Below, in pieces: positions 54,841 to 63,539 of a DNA stretch of 64,000 nt. The DNA lies in NCBI GenBank assembly GCA_943369525.1, contig CALRNL020000010.1:1-64000 (forward strand). The letters run 5' to 3'. Under the pieces are notes generated by a model. It saw only the letters and a program-made list of their open reading frames with translations, was not told where the DNA came from and ran no database searches. The position numbers were made by a program, and so were the translations under genes. The DNA comes from BAIKAL-G1 sp943369525 (GTDB lineage: Bacteria > Cyanobacteriota > Cyanobacteriia > PCC-6307 > Cyanobiaceae). Every line of letters begins with the position of its first letter. The stretch's first letter is position 1.

Positions 54841-55242
54841 TCAGTAGACGTAGCAGAGCACTTCGCCGCCCACGCCCTGCTGGCGGGCATCACGGTCGCT
54901 CATCACACCTTTGGAGGTGGAGATGATGGCCACACCGAGACCGCCCAGCACTTTGGGGAGCTGGCGGGTGTTCTTGTAAATCCGCAGGCCGGGCTTGCTC
55001 ACCCGTTGCACGGAACGAATGGTCGGCAGGCGGTGTTTGCCGCTGTACTTGAGACCAAGCACGAGGGTGGTCAGCACGCCCTCTCCTTCTTCGGAGATGT
55101 CGCTGATGAATCCCTCCTGCTGCAGCACCTTGGCAATGCTGCGGGCCATGCGCGAGGCAGGCACCTTGGTGGTCTGGTGGCGCTTCTCACTCGCATTGCG
55201 AATGCGAGTGAGCATGTCTGAAATTGGGTCGTGGTTGGCCAT
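54841..55242 (-). CDS. rpsH: 30S ribosomal protein S8
   Basis: The 133-residue S8 binds the central domain of 16S rRNA and, in E. coli, represses spc translation. It starts MANHDPISDMLTRIRNASEK and ends GVGGEVLCYVY. It follows rplE directly; rpsN (S14), which sits between them in E. coli, is absent here. Confidence 0.97.
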   Translation of the reverse strand: MANHDPISDMLTRIRNASEKRHQTTKVPASRMARSIAKVLQQEGFISDISEEGEGVLTTLVLGLKYSGKHRLPTIRSVQRVSKPGLRIYKNTRQLPKVLGGLGVAIISTSKGVMSDRDARQQGVGGEVLCYVY

Positions 55243-55262
55243 GGGTCGGGTCCGAGGAGGGC

Positions 55263-55802
55263 TCAGTTGCTGCGGAACGGCATTCCCATCTCGCGGAGGA
55301 GGGCCCGGCCCTCTTCGTCGTTACGGGCACTGGTCACGATGGTGATGTCCATGCCCCGGATGGCGTCAATCTTGTCGAAGGAAATCTCCGGAAAGATGAT
55401 TTGCTCGCGGACACCCAGGGTGTAGTTCCCCCGGCCATCAAAGCTTTTGGGGCTGACGCCGCGGAAGTCCCGGATGCGGGGCAGGGCCAGGTTGATCAGG
55501 CGCTCCAGGAAGGCATACATGCGGTCGCCGCGAAGGGTGACAGCAACGCCGATTGGCATGCCGGCACGGATCTTGAAACCGGCGATGGCTTTCTTGGCCC
55601 GGGTCACCAGGGCCTTTTGGCCGGTGATCGTGGCGATTTCCTGGATCGAGGCCTCGAGCGCCTTGGCGTTCTGGGCGGCCTCACCTAGGCCCCGGTTGAT
55701 GGTGACCTTGAGCACCTTCGGGACTTCGTGGACGTTCGAGAGATTGAGATCTTTCAGCAACTTGGGCTGGATCGTCTCCCGATAGCTCTGTTTGAGGGAC
55801 AT
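55263..55802 (-). CDS. rplE: 50S ribosomal protein L5
   Basis: The 179-residue L5 holds 5S rRNA in the large subunit and contacts P-site tRNA. It has VPKVLKVTINRGLGEAAQNA and DFRGVSPKSFDGRGNYTLGV; the end is LREMGMPFRSN. A 92-base gap separates it from rplX, which is longer than most gaps in this cluster, and no structure stands out in it. Confidence 0.97.
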   Translation of the reverse strand: MSLKQSYRETIQPKLLKDLNLSNVHEVPKVLKVTINRGLGEAAQNAKALEASIQEIATITGQKALVTRAKKAIAGFKIRAGMPIGVAVTLRGDRMYAFLERLINLALPRIRDFRGVSPKSFDGRGNYTLGVREQIIFPEISFDKIDAIRGMDITIVTSARNDEEGRALLREMGMPFRSN

Positions 55803-55894
55803 GGCGGGGGGAAGGGGGTGCGCTTCTGGGCGTTGTCAGAAGGCGGACGGGATCGGGTCAGGGGATGGGGAATGGGGCGAAACGCGGGGGGTGC

Positions 55895-56251
55895 TCAAGG
55901 GAGCAGTTCACCGGTTTTCTTGAGGCGGCGCTGTTTGGTGCCGTCTGGGTTGACAACGATCTCGACGCGGCTGGCCACCTTTTTATCGGTGGAATACAGC
56001 ATCACATTGGAGGCGTGCAGCGAGGCTTCCTCGGTGACGATGCGGCCTGTCTCGCCTTCCTGGGTCGGCTTGACATGGCGAGTGCGCAGGTTGATGCCCT
56101 GCACGATCACCCGGTTTTCCGTCGGCAGGGTGCGCAGGACCTCACCGGTCTTGCCCTTGTCCTTGCCGCTGATGACTTGGACGGTGTCGCCCTTTTTGAC
56201 GCGCATCTTGATGCGCGTGGTGGGCTTGGCCTTGGGGGTGGCGGTTGCCAT
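55895..56251 (-). CDS. rplX: 50S ribosomal protein L24
   Basis: The 118-residue L24 starts large-subunit assembly. The KOW motif is MRVKKGDTVQVISGKDKGKT, preceded by about 15 extra residues rich in threonine and lysine. It follows rplN by two bases, so the two are tightly coupled. Confidence 0.97.
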   Translation of the reverse strand: MATATPKAKPTTRIKMRVKKGDTVQVISGKDKGKTGEVLRTLPTENRVIVQGINLRTRHVKPTQEGETGRIVTEEASLHASNVMLYSTDKKVASRVEIVVNPDGTKQRRLKKTGELLP

Positions 56252-56253
56252 GG

Positions 56254-56619
56254 TCAGATCACCTCCGGAGCGAGGGACACGATCTTGGTGAAGTTCCGCT
56301 CCCGCAGTTCACGGGCGACGGGACCGAACACGCGGGTGCCCTTGGGGTTGTTGTCGTTGCCCAGGATCACGGCGGCGTTGTCGTCGAACCGGATCGAGTT
56401 GCCGGTGTCACGGCGCAGGGTGGCGCGGGTGCGCACCACAACGGCCTTAACCACATCGGACTTCTTGACGCCCATGTTGGGCATGGCGTCCTTGACGGCG
56501 GCCACAATCACGTCACCGACGTGGGCATAGCGCCGGTTGGTGCCGAGCACCCGGATGCACTGGATGCGCTTGGCGCCGCTGTTATCAGCGACGTTTAGGT
56601 AAGTTTCCTGCTGAATCAT
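56254..56619 (-). CDS. rplN: 50S ribosomal protein L14
   Basis: The 121-residue L14 lies at the subunit interface near L19. I start at the ATG at 56619 (MIQQETYLNVADNSGAKRIQ), the conserved N-terminus; the frame stays open 35 codons further without conservation. It follows rpsQ after 13 bases. Confidence 0.97.
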   Translation of the reverse strand: MIQQETYLNVADNSGAKRIQCIRVLGTNRRYAHVGDVIVAAVKDAMPNMGVKKSDVVKAVVVRTRATLRRDTGNSIRFDDNAAVILGNDNNPKGTRVFGPVARELRERNFTKIVSLAPEVI

Positions 56620-56632
56620 CGGTAGGGACTCC

Positions 56633-56884
56633 TCAGCTGGCGCTGGATGGGGACAGGATCTCAGCCACGGCCCAACGTTTGGTGCGGCTGAGAGGGCGGG
56701 TTTCGGTGATGCGAACCCGGTCACCCACGCGGCAGGAATTCTCCTCGTCGTGGGCTTTGTAGCGGGTGGTGCGGCTGACGGTCTTTTGATAGATGGGATG
56801 GGGGAAGCGGTTTTCGACCGCCACTACCACCGTTTTTTCCATCTTGTCGCTGACGACGGTGCCGACCCTTTCCTTGAGTGCCAT
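56633..56884 (-). CDS. rpsQ: 30S ribosomal protein S17
   Basis: The 83-residue S17 is an OB-fold protein that binds the 5' domain of 16S rRNA. The motifs GTVVSDKMEKTVVVAVE and VGDRVRITETRPLSRTKRW are typical. It follows rpmC after 17 bases. Confidence 0.97.
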   Translation of the reverse strand: MALKERVGTVVSDKMEKTVVVAVENRFPHPIYQKTVSRTTRYKAHDEENSCRVGDRVRITETRPLSRTKRWAVAEILSPSSAS

Positions 56885-56901
56885 GGCGTTTCAGTGGGGG
56901 T

Positions 56902-57114
56902 TCAGGAGGCGACGGTGGCGCGGCTGCGCTCCGTTTTCACCGTCATCAATTGGGCCAGCCGGATGCGGGCAGCTTTGAAACGGTGGGGTTTTTCGAGCCG
57001 GCGGGTGGCCTGCTCAAAGCGCAAGGTGAACAGTTCGCGGCGGATGCCGTCGATCTGGTCATTGATCTCGCCGTCGGTGAGCTTGCGGGCCTCGGCGATG
57101 TCGGGACGGGCCAT
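56902..57114 (-). CDS. rpmC: 50S ribosomal protein L29
   Basis: The 70-residue L29 is a two-helix protein by the exit tunnel. It has LTDGEINDQIDGIRRELFTL and RLEKPHRFKAARIRLAQLMT. It follows rplP by two bases. Confidence 0.96.
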   Translation of the reverse strand: MARPDIAEARKLTDGEINDQIDGIRRELFTLRFEQATRRLEKPHRFKAARIRLAQLMTVKTERSRATVAS

Positions 57115-57116
57115 GG

Positions 57117-57593
57117 TTAGGACTCCACGGTGACGGCGGGTTCGGGGCTGGCCTGGACTGCACCGCCAGCGGAGGGCTGGTCGGCCAGGCTCAGGAACTT
57201 GGTCTTGAGCGGCAGTTTGTACTGCGCCAGGCGCATGGCCTCCCTGGCGACTTCGGCAGTGAGTTCGGCCCCACCCATCTCAAAGAGAATGCGGCCGGGC
57301 TTGATCACGGCCACCCAGAATTCCGGGTTGCCCTTACCTGAGCCCATCCGGGTTTCGGCCGGGCGCATGGTGACGGGCTTGTCCGGGAAAATCCGGATCC
57401 AGATCTGGCCGCCCCGCTTGATGTGCCGGGTCATGGCCCGACGGCTGGCCTCAATCTGGCGGGAGGTGATCCAGCCACATTCCTGGGCTTGAAGCGCAAA
57501 CTCACCGAAGGCAATCGTGTTGCCCCGGGTGGCGACGCCGCGCATGCGGCCCCGCTGCTGTTTGCGGAAATTGACGCGTTTAGGACTCAGCAT
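57117..57593 (-). CDS. rplP: 50S ribosomal protein L16
   Basis: The 158-residue L16 helps place A-site tRNA. It starts MLSPKRVNFRKQQRGRMRGV and has WIRIFPDKPVTMRPAETRMG followed by the GKGNPEFWV loop, all conserved. The C-terminal 20 residues are an extension rich in P, A and V. It follows rpsC after 16 bases. Confidence 0.97.
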   Translation of the reverse strand: MLSPKRVNFRKQQRGRMRGVATRGNTIAFGEFALQAQECGWITSRQIEASRRAMTRHIKRGGQIWIRIFPDKPVTMRPAETRMGSGKGNPEFWVAVIKPGRILFEMGGAELTAEVAREAMRLAQYKLPLKTKFLSLADQPSAGGAVQASPEPAVTVES

Positions 57594-57609
57594 GGTTCAG
57601 ATTTCCTGA

Positions 57610-58338
57610 TCACTCCTCGTTGGAGCGGTCTTCGAACTGTTGGGGCCTCCGATTGGCGCGCCGCTTAGGTGAAACACCCACCGGCTGCTTGTCGGATTGC
57701 CCTGGCAGCACTTCGCCCTTAAACACCCAGACCTTGATGCCCAGGACGCCGTAGGTGGTGGTGGCCACCTTGGTCGCGTAGTCGATGTCGGCCCGCAGGG
57801 TGTGCAGGGGAACGCGACCTTCGCGGGTCCATTCGGTCCGGGCGATCTCGGCGCCGTTCAGGCGACCGCTCACCTGGATCTTGAGGCCGAGCACGCCAGC
57901 CCGTTGGGCCCGCTGCACGGTCATGCGCATGACCCGACGGAAGGCCACCCGCTTTTCCAGTTGCTGGGCGATGTATTCGGCCAGCAGGAAGGCGTCGGCG
58001 TCGACGCGCTCCACTTCAACCACGTTGATGCGCACCTGACGGTTGCGATCACCGAGGGTTGTTTGGATGCCGGTGCGGAGGTCCTCAATGCCGGTGCCTT
58101 GGCGGCCGACAAGCACGCCGGGGCGGGCGGTTTTGAGTTCCACCTCAAGCTGGTCGGCCTTGCGGGCGATCAGCACGTCGCTGATGCCAGCGGCGCCGTA
58201 TTTCTTGTGGATGAACTTGCGGATCCGATCATCCTCTTGGAGGAGGGTCGGATACGTTTTGCTGGGGGCGTACCAGCGGGACCGGTGTTCCTGGGTGATC
58301 CCCAGGCGCAGTCCGGTTGGATGGATCTTGTGTCCCAT
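57610..58338 (-). CDS. rpsC: 30S ribosomal protein S3
   Basis: The 242-residue S3 forms the mRNA entry pore with S4 and S5. It starts MGHKIHPTGLRLGITQEHRS at 58338; upstream codons are not conserved. A KH domain (RTGIQTTLGDRNRQVRINVV region) and the C-terminal GLKIQVSGRLNGAEIARTEW are visible. It follows rplV after 19 bases. Confidence 0.97.
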   Translation of the reverse strand: MGHKIHPTGLRLGITQEHRSRWYAPSKTYPTLLQEDDRIRKFIHKKYGAAGISDVLIARKADQLEVELKTARPGVLVGRQGTGIEDLRTGIQTTLGDRNRQVRINVVEVERVDADAFLLAEYIAQQLEKRVAFRRVMRMTVQRAQRAGVLGLKIQVSGRLNGAEIARTEWTREGRVPLHTLRADIDYATKVATTTYGVLGIKVWVFKGEVLPGQSDKQPVGVSPKRRANRRPQQFEDRSNEE

Positions 58339-58357
58339 CGGTCGGTGTCCTCGGGGG

Positions 58358-58711
58358 TCAGGCGGAAGGGGCCACAGCAATGCTGATGTGGCAGGTCTGT
58401 TTTTTGATCGCGTAGGCGCGACCCTGGGCGCGGGGCCGGAAGCGCTTCAGGGACGGACCCATGTCAGCGCTGGCGGTGGTGATCACCAGGGAGGACGGAT
58501 CCAGACCCAGGTTGTGCTCAGCGTTGGCCACAGCCGAACGCAGCACCTTGGTGATGGGTCCGGTGGAGCGGTAGGGCATGAACTCAAGCATGATCAGGGC
58601 GTCCCGGTAGGTCCGACCACGGATCTGGTCGAGCACGCGACGCACCTTGGACACGGAACCTCGGATGAAGCGCCCGTGGGCGAGTGCCTGGGTGGGGGAT
58701 GGGTTGGCCAT
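58358..58711 (-). CDS. rplV: 50S ribosomal protein L22
   Basis: The 117-residue L22 lines the exit tunnel with a long beta-hairpin, here PSLKRFRPRAQGRAYAIKKQ. It has KVRRVLDQIRGRTYRDALIM in the N-terminal half. It is three bases from rpsS, so these genes are tightly packed. Confidence 0.97.
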   Translation of the reverse strand: MANPSPTQALAHGRFIRGSVSKVRRVLDQIRGRTYRDALIMLEFMPYRSTGPITKVLRSAVANAEHNLGLDPSSLVITTASADMGPSLKRFRPRAQGRAYAIKKQTCHISIAVAPSA

Positions 58712-58714
58712 GTC

Positions 58715-58990
58715 CTAGCGACCTCCTTTCTTGTCCTTGATGTGGCCTCGGAAGGTGCGCGTTGGCGCGAATTCCCCGAGTTTGTGGCCCACCATCTGTT
58801 CCGTCACGTAGACGGGGACATGGGCCTTGCCGTTGTGAACGGCAATGGTGTGTCCGATCATCATCGGCAGGATCGTGGAAGCCCGCGACCAGGTCTTGAT
58901 GACGGATTTGTCTTCGGCGGCGTTTTGCTTTTCAACCTTGCGAAGCAGGCTGTCGGCAACAAACGGACCTTTTTTGAGTGAACGTCCCAT
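58715..58990 (-). CDS. rpsS: 30S ribosomal protein S19
   Basis: The 91-residue S19 complexes with S13 in the head. It starts MGRSLKKGPFVADSLLRKVE and has the conserved GHTIAVHNGKAHVPVYVTEQ and ends KDKKGGR. It follows rplB after 35 bases. Confidence 0.97.
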   Translation of the reverse strand: MGRSLKKGPFVADSLLRKVEKQNAAEDKSVIKTWSRASTILPMMIGHTIAVHNGKAHVPVYVTEQMVGHKLGEFAPTRTFRGHIKDKKGGR

Positions 58991-59025
58991 GGCGGTTTAA
59001 GCGAAAAGCAAAGCGGTGTGGTTCA

Positions 59026-59889
59026 TCAGGAATCGCGTCCGCCACGGCTCCGCTTGGAGGTGCGGCGACGTTTCCGGAGCACAAACCGATTGCTGGGTTT
59101 GTTCCGCTTACGGGTCTTGTAGCCCAGGGCCGGCTTGCCCCAGGGGGTGACGGGACCCGACCGACCGATCGGTGCCCGACCCTCGCCACCACCGTGGGGG
59201 TGGTCGCAGGGGTTCATCACACTGCCGCGCACTTCGGGGCGGCGTCCGAGCCAGCGCTTGCGGCCCGCCTTGCCGAGGCTGGTGTTGCGCACCTCGGCGT
59301 TGCCCACTTCGCCCAGGGTGGCGTAGCACTCCCGGCGAACTAGGCGCACTTCGGTTGAGGGCAACTTGAGGGCGACGTAGTCACCTTCTTTGGCCATTAC
59401 CTGGGCGCTGGCCCCAGCGGTGCGCACCATCTGGCCGCCGCGGCCGGCGTAGAGCTCCACGTTGTGAACGTTGGAGCCCAGGGGGATCGACGAGAGGGGC
59501 AGGGCGTTGCCGTTCTCGATCGGGGAGTCCGGGCCGGACACCACGGTTTGACCCACGGCAATGCCGGCGGGGGCCAGGATGTAGCGCTTCTCACCGTCGG
59601 CGTAGAAGAGCAGGGCCAGCCGGGCGTTGCGGTGGGGGTCGTAGTGGATCGCGGCGACGCGGGCAACGACGCCGAGCTTGTCGCGACGGAAGTCGACGAT
59701 GCGATAGAGGCGCTTGTGGCCGCCACCACGGTGGCGGCAGGTAATGACACCGCGGTTGTTGCGGCCCTTACGGCGGTGTTTGGCGACCACCAGGCTGCGT
59801 TCCGGACGGCGCTCAGTGACTTCACTGAAGTCGCTGGCGACCCGGGTGCGGGTGCCTGGGGTAATTGGGCGGTACTTACGGATTCCCAT
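59026..59889 (-). CDS. rplB: 50S ribosomal protein L2
   Basis: The 287-residue L2 is needed for subunit joining and peptidyl transfer. It has the conserved histidine segment MNPCDHPHGGGEGRAPIG near the C-terminus, and begins MGIRKYRPITPGTRTRVASD. It follows rplW after 15 bases. Confidence 0.97.
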   Translation of the reverse strand: MGIRKYRPITPGTRTRVASDFSEVTERRPERSLVVAKHRRKGRNNRGVITCRHRGGGHKRLYRIVDFRRDKLGVVARVAAIHYDPHRNARLALLFYADGEKRYILAPAGIAVGQTVVSGPDSPIENGNALPLSSIPLGSNVHNVELYAGRGGQMVRTAGASAQVMAKEGDYVALKLPSTEVRLVRRECYATLGEVGNAEVRNTSLGKAGRKRWLGRRPEVRGSVMNPCDHPHGGGEGRAPIGRSGPVTPWGKPALGYKTRKRNKPSNRFVLRKRRRTSKRSRGGRDS

Positions 59890-59904
59890 GTCGGTTCAGA
59901 CCCC

Positions 59905-60207
59905 TCAGGCCTCGGGGAAGAGCTGGATGGCGTTGCCGACGGCCAGGCGCACCACGGCCTTTTTCACCTGGGCGCGCTTGCCGGCAAAACGGCCGACGCG
60001 ACGGCTACGGCGCGGCGGATTCATGGTGCTGATGCCGACGACCTTGACGTCGAACAGTTGTTCAACGGCGGCCTTGATGTCGGGTTTGGCAGCCCGGTGG
60101 TCCACCTCGAAGGTGTACTGGTTCTGCTCAATGGCCCGGGTGGCCTTCTCGGTGATCAGGGGCCGGCGGATCACATCCGCAAGCCGGCCTGCAAAACGTT
60201 CAGTCAT
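59905..60207 (-). CDS. rplW: 50S ribosomal protein L23
   Basis: The 100-residue L23 lies at the exit tunnel and docks SRP and trigger factor. It has IRRPLITEKATRAIEQNQYT and the C-terminal KAVVRLAVGNAIQLFPEA. Its ATG precedes the rplD stop by eight bases, so they overlap and are coupled. Confidence 0.97.
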   Translation of the reverse strand: MTERFAGRLADVIRRPLITEKATRAIEQNQYTFEVDHRAAKPDIKAAVEQLFDVKVVGISTMNPPRRSRRVGRFAGKRAQVKKAVVRLAVGNAIQLFPEA

Positions 60208-60835
60208 CGCCGTAGACCTCCTGAATCTTCGCGAGTGCTTCGTCGCTCACCACCAGGGAACTGGCGTGCAGCAGGTCGAACACGTTGAGCTGATCGGCGG
60301 CGATCAGTTTCACCTTCTCGAGGTTGCGCACCGAGAGGCGCACCACATCGCTGGGGCTCGTGAGCACCACCAGCACCTTGGCGCCGTCGGCGATGCCGAG
60401 GCGGGCCAGGCCAGCGATGATTTCCTTGGTTTTTGGGGCTGTGAGACCCTCGGCAAAACCCTTCACCACCACCAGGTCGGCGCTGCGGCTCATGAGGGCC
60501 GTGCGCAGGGCCAGGCGACGTTCCTTGCGGTTCATCCCCAGGGTGTAGCTGCGGGGTTTGGGACCGAACACCACACCACCGCCGGGGCGGAGCGGGGTGC
60601 GGATCGAGCCCTGGCGGGCGCGACCGGTGCCTTTCTGTTTGTAGGGCTTACGGCCACCACCGGCCACTTCGGCCCGGGTGAGCGTGCTGGCCGTGCCCTG
60701 GCGGGCATTGGCGAGTTGCCGCACGACGGCGCGATGCACCAGATCGTTGGCGGTTGTTTCCTTGGCGACTTTCAGATCAAGGCTGGCCTTACCGGCTTCC
60801 TTGCCCTGCCAATCGCGGACGACACAGTTGACCAT
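60200..60835 (-). CDS. rplD: 50S ribosomal protein L4
   Basis: The 211-residue L4 lines the exit tunnel and, in E. coli, represses the S10 operon. It has the loop GGGRKPYKQKGTGRARQGSI, the tunnel extension, and ends EALAKIQEVYGDD. It follows rplC after 18 bases and overlaps rplW. Confidence 0.97.
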   Translation of the reverse strand: MVNCVVRDWQGKEAGKASLDLKVAKETTANDLVHRAVVRQLANARQGTASTLTRAEVAGGGRKPYKQKGTGRARQGSIRTPLRPGGGVVFGPKPRSYTLGMNRKERRLALRTALMSRSADLVVVKGFAEGLTAPKTKEIIAGLARLGIADGAKVLVVLTSPSDVVRLSVRNLEKVKLIAADQLNVFDLLHASSLVVSDEALAKIQEVYGDD

Positions 60836-60853
60836 GGCTTACTTACGTCCTCC

Positions 60854-61501
60854 TCAATTCGCGGCTTTGAAGCCAACCCGTTTGGCGGGGAGGATGTTGA
60901 GCAGGGAACCGGGTTTCCCCGGCACCGAGCCCTTCACCACCAGCAGGTTGCGTTCGGTGTCCACCTTGAGGATGACCAGGCCCTTGGTGGTGATTTGCTT
61001 GCCGCCGTAGCGGCCGGCCATGCGCTTACCGGGGTAGACGCGACCGGGGGTCGTGCCCGCACCGATCGAACCCGGTTCGCGGTGGTTCTTCGAACCGTGG
61101 CTCATGGGGCCGCGGCTGAAGCCGTGGCGCTTCTGCAGGCCCGCAAAACCGCGGCCCATGGTGTCTCCGCTCACATCAACCTTCTGGCCGGCCTGAAAGT
61201 CGGAGACGGTGATGCTGCTGCCCAGGGAAAGGCCCTCAACGCTGTCGACGCGGTATTCGCGCAGGTGGCGCAGGGGCTCTTCACCTGACTTGGCCAGGTG
61301 GCCCGCAGCCGGCTTATTCACGAGCTTTTCGCGAATGTCACCGAAGCCCAACTGCACGGCGGTGTAGCCGTCGGTGCTGGTGGACTTGAGCTGGGTAATG
61401 CGGCAGGGACCCGCCTCGATCACGGTGACCGGGATGGATTTGCCTGTGTCGTCGAAGAATTGGGACATGCCCAATTTCTTCCCAAGGATGCCGATGGACA
61501 T
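60854..61501 (-). CDS. rplC: 50S ribosomal protein L3
   Basis: The 215-residue L3 is one of two proteins that start 50S assembly. It begins MSIGILGKKLGMSQFFDDTG at 61501 (ATG); codons upstream in frame are unconserved. The GTTPGRVYPGKRMAGRYGG segment has the family glycines near the peptidyl-transferase centre. It is the first gene of the S10 cluster here, since rpsJ is in the str operon. Confidence 0.97.
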   Translation of the reverse strand: MSIGILGKKLGMSQFFDDTGKSIPVTVIEAGPCRITQLKSTSTDGYTAVQLGFGDIREKLVNKPAAGHLAKSGEEPLRHLREYRVDSVEGLSLGSSITVSDFQAGQKVDVSGDTMGRGFAGLQKRHGFSRGPMSHGSKNHREPGSIGAGTTPGRVYPGKRMAGRYGGKQITTKGLVILKVDTERNLLVVKGSVPGKPGSLLNILPAKRVGFKAAN

Positions 61502-61992
61502 AGAACTCTGAACAAACGCCAGCAGGACCACCTAGGGAAGGGACCGGATCGGTCGTCCCTGAGGTGAAGCTGGTTCGATCGGGGCAGGCTGGGGAGGGCC
61601 ACCGAGGTGGCTCTCGTTAGGCGCTAGCGGCGCTCGAAGCAGCAGGCTGGGACTTACTCATCCGGGCTGGTTTGTTGGGTTGGCATGGGCCAGCCCACCA
61701 GCGTGAGAAGCAGTTTCCCGGCGATGGTGCCAGCTCCGAAAAGCCGATTCCAAAGCACTGGCCGAGGGAGTTGCCCCCAAGGGCAACCCTGTGCAACGCG
61801 CTGGAGGCCCGGCTAGCGGACGGGCACAGGCGGTAGCACAAGCAAACAATGTAACCCATCACCCGACCCGGTTCTGTCGGCCCGATCGCCGGGATGGTGC
61901 AACCGGTGGTTCCAGTCCAGCCCGGCGGGATGGGGAGCCCATAACCGCATGGCTGCTGTCAAAGTGGAAGGACGTGCCGCTTCGTACCCCGC
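61502..61992 (-). promoter_or_regulatory. S10 cluster leader and divergent ndhN promoter region
   Basis: These 491 bases contain no recognised gene. On the minus strand a 14-codon frame (61661 to 61617, MSKSQPAASSAASA) stops two bases before a strong hairpin at 61594-61615 (nine pairs, one G-T, CTCG tetraloop). Another inverted repeat, AGGGAC/GTCCCT at 61539-61560, is about 40 bases before rplC. This looks like a structured mRNA leader, perhaps for ribosomal-protein feedback. The plus strand must carry the ndhN promoter, which I could not place. Confidence 0.4.
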
Positions 61993-62451
61993 ATGCCCCT
62001 GCTGCTCACCGGCCGCGGTTTTCGTCGGGATCTGGAGCGCTCCGGTGCCCTGGCCCTTTATGTGCCCCTCGAAGGGGGATCGGAAACGCGGCTGCTGCGG
62101 CGGCTGCGCGCCGCCGGTTATCGGGCCCAGATGACCTCGGCCCGGGGCCTGGGCGATGTGGAAGCTTTCCTGTTCCAATCCCACGGCATTCGCCCGCCCC
62201 ATCTGGGCCACCAGAGCGTGGGCCGCAGCGCAGCCGTGGGCGAGGTGCAGCGGGTGATGCCCCAGTTGGGTGCCCTGCTCGAGAGCCCCCAACCGATGGT
62301 GCTGTGGTTGCTTGAAGGTCAGGTGCTTTCCGCCGCCGAGCGGGCCTCCCTGGTGGAACTCACCCAGCGCGATGGGCGCCTGAAGGTGGTCGTTGAGATG
62401 GGCGGTGCCCGGGCCCTGCGCTGGCAATCGCTCGATCAGGTACCCGCCTGA
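61993..62451 (+). CDS. ndhN: NAD(P)H-quinone oxidoreductase subunit N
   Basis: This 152-residue protein is a subunit of the NDH-1 complex, which carries out cyclic electron flow and respiration on the thylakoid membrane. It starts MPLLLTGRGFRRDLERSGAL and has RRLRAAGYRAQMTSARGLGD and LTQRDGRLKVVVEMGGARAL, typical of NdhN. It lacks membrane spans and is a peripheral subunit. ldpA follows after five bases. Confidence 0.93.
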   Translation: MPLLLTGRGFRRDLERSGALALYVPLEGGSETRLLRRLRAAGYRAQMTSARGLGDVEAFLFQSHGIRPPHLGHQSVGRSAAVGEVQRVMPQLGALLESPQPMVLWLLEGQVLSAAERASLVELTQRDGRLKVVVEMGGARALRWQSLDQVPA

Positions 62452-62456
62452 GCCTG

Positions 62457-63539
62457 GTGGCGCCTGATCTGGCCCTGGCCCGGGGCCAGTGGGTCAAGTT
62501 GATCTGCGGGGCCAGCAACCACGACCTAGCGGTCATCGAAGATCTCTGCGCCGTCTACAGCCTGGTGGGGGTCGATTGCATTGATGTGGCTGCCGATCCG
62601 GCGGCCGTTGCCGCGGCGCGGCGGGGCATGGCTTGGGCCGAGGCCCACAGCCAACGGCCGGACCGGTCCCAGCTCCAATCCAAGTCCGAGGGCTTCCACC
62701 TCCCCTGGTTGATGGTCAGCCTGAGCGACGGCGATGACCCCCATTTCCGCAAGGCCAGCTTCGATCCACGCCTCTGTCCGTCCGATTGCCCCAGGCCCTG
62801 CCAGCGGGTCTGTCCGGCCCGGGCGATCGGCGCCGTGGGCGGGGTGGAGGCCGATCGCTGCTACGGCTGTGGCCGTTGCCGGCCCGCTTGCCCCCTAGGG
62901 CTGATCGAGGAGCGCCAGACCGTGCTCAGCGCCGAAGCCGTGCCAGCCCTGTTGGCCGAGCTGCGGCCTGACGCCGTGGAGATCCACACCCGCATGGGCC
63001 GGGCCGGGGCCTTTGGGCTCCGGCTGCAGCAGGTGGTGGCGAGTGGGGTGCCCCTCCAGCGCCTGGCCATTAGTTGTGGGCTGGAGCGGGACGGTCCGGG
63101 GCCCGCAAGTCCCAGGCAGCTAGCCGCCGAGCTCTGGCAGCGCTTTGGTTTGCTGCGCCAGGCGGGTCTGCGGCCCCTCTGGCAGCTCGATGGCCGGCCC
63201 ATGAGTGGCGATGTGGGCGTGGGTACCGCCCGGGCGGCGGTGGCCCTGCTGCAGGCGGTGCGGCCCTGGGCGCCGCCGGGTCCCCTGCAATTGGCAGGTG
63301 GCACCAATGGCGCCAGCCTGGCCCTTCTGCCTGGGCACTCCGGCGCCGCGGGGGTGGCCTTTGGCGGCATGGCCCGCAGCCTGCTCCGGCCCCTGCTTTT
63401 GGAGGCCGAAGCCCGGGGGGCGCCCCTGCGTGAGCAGCCCGACCTGCGCCGCCGGGCCCTGGCCCTGGCCCGCGGCTTGGTGGATCCGTGGCGCCAGCGC
63501 CCCTGGTTAGAACTGGGGCCGGACGCGCCGAGCCCCTGA
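62457..63539 (+). CDS. ldpA: LdpA iron-sulfur protein (light-dependent period)
   Basis: This 360-residue protein matches LdpA, an iron-sulfur protein that relays light or redox input to the circadian clock in Synechococcus elongatus. It has KLICGASNHDLAVIEDLCAV at the start and cysteine motifs for two 4Fe-4S clusters, CPSDCPRPCQRVCPARAIG and CYGCGRCRPACPLGL, near residues 105-145. The start is GTG at 62457. It is five bases after ndhN, and the next gene overlaps its stop by one base (TGATG). Whether it works in a clock here is unknown, since kai genes are not in the window. Confidence 0.9.
   Translation: MAPDLALARGQWVKLICGASNHDLAVIEDLCAVYSLVGVDCIDVAADPAAVAAARRGMAWAEAHSQRPDRSQLQSKSEGFHLPWLMVSLSDGDDPHFRKASFDPRLCPSDCPRPCQRVCPARAIGAVGGVEADRCYGCGRCRPACPLGLIEERQTVLSAEAVPALLAELRPDAVEIHTRMGRAGAFGLRLQQVVASGVPLQRLAISCGLERDGPGPASPRQLAAELWQRFGLLRQAGLRPLWQLDGRPMSGDVGVGTARAAVALLQAVRPWAPPGPLQLAGGTNGASLALLPGHSGAAGVAFGGMARSLLRPLLLEAEARGAPLREQPDLRRRALALARGLVDPWRQRPWLELGPDAPSP

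Noticed and set aside
59714..61288. Plus-strand open frame of 524 codons
   Set aside because: Antisense to rplB, rplW, rplD and rplC, with composition unlike a real protein.
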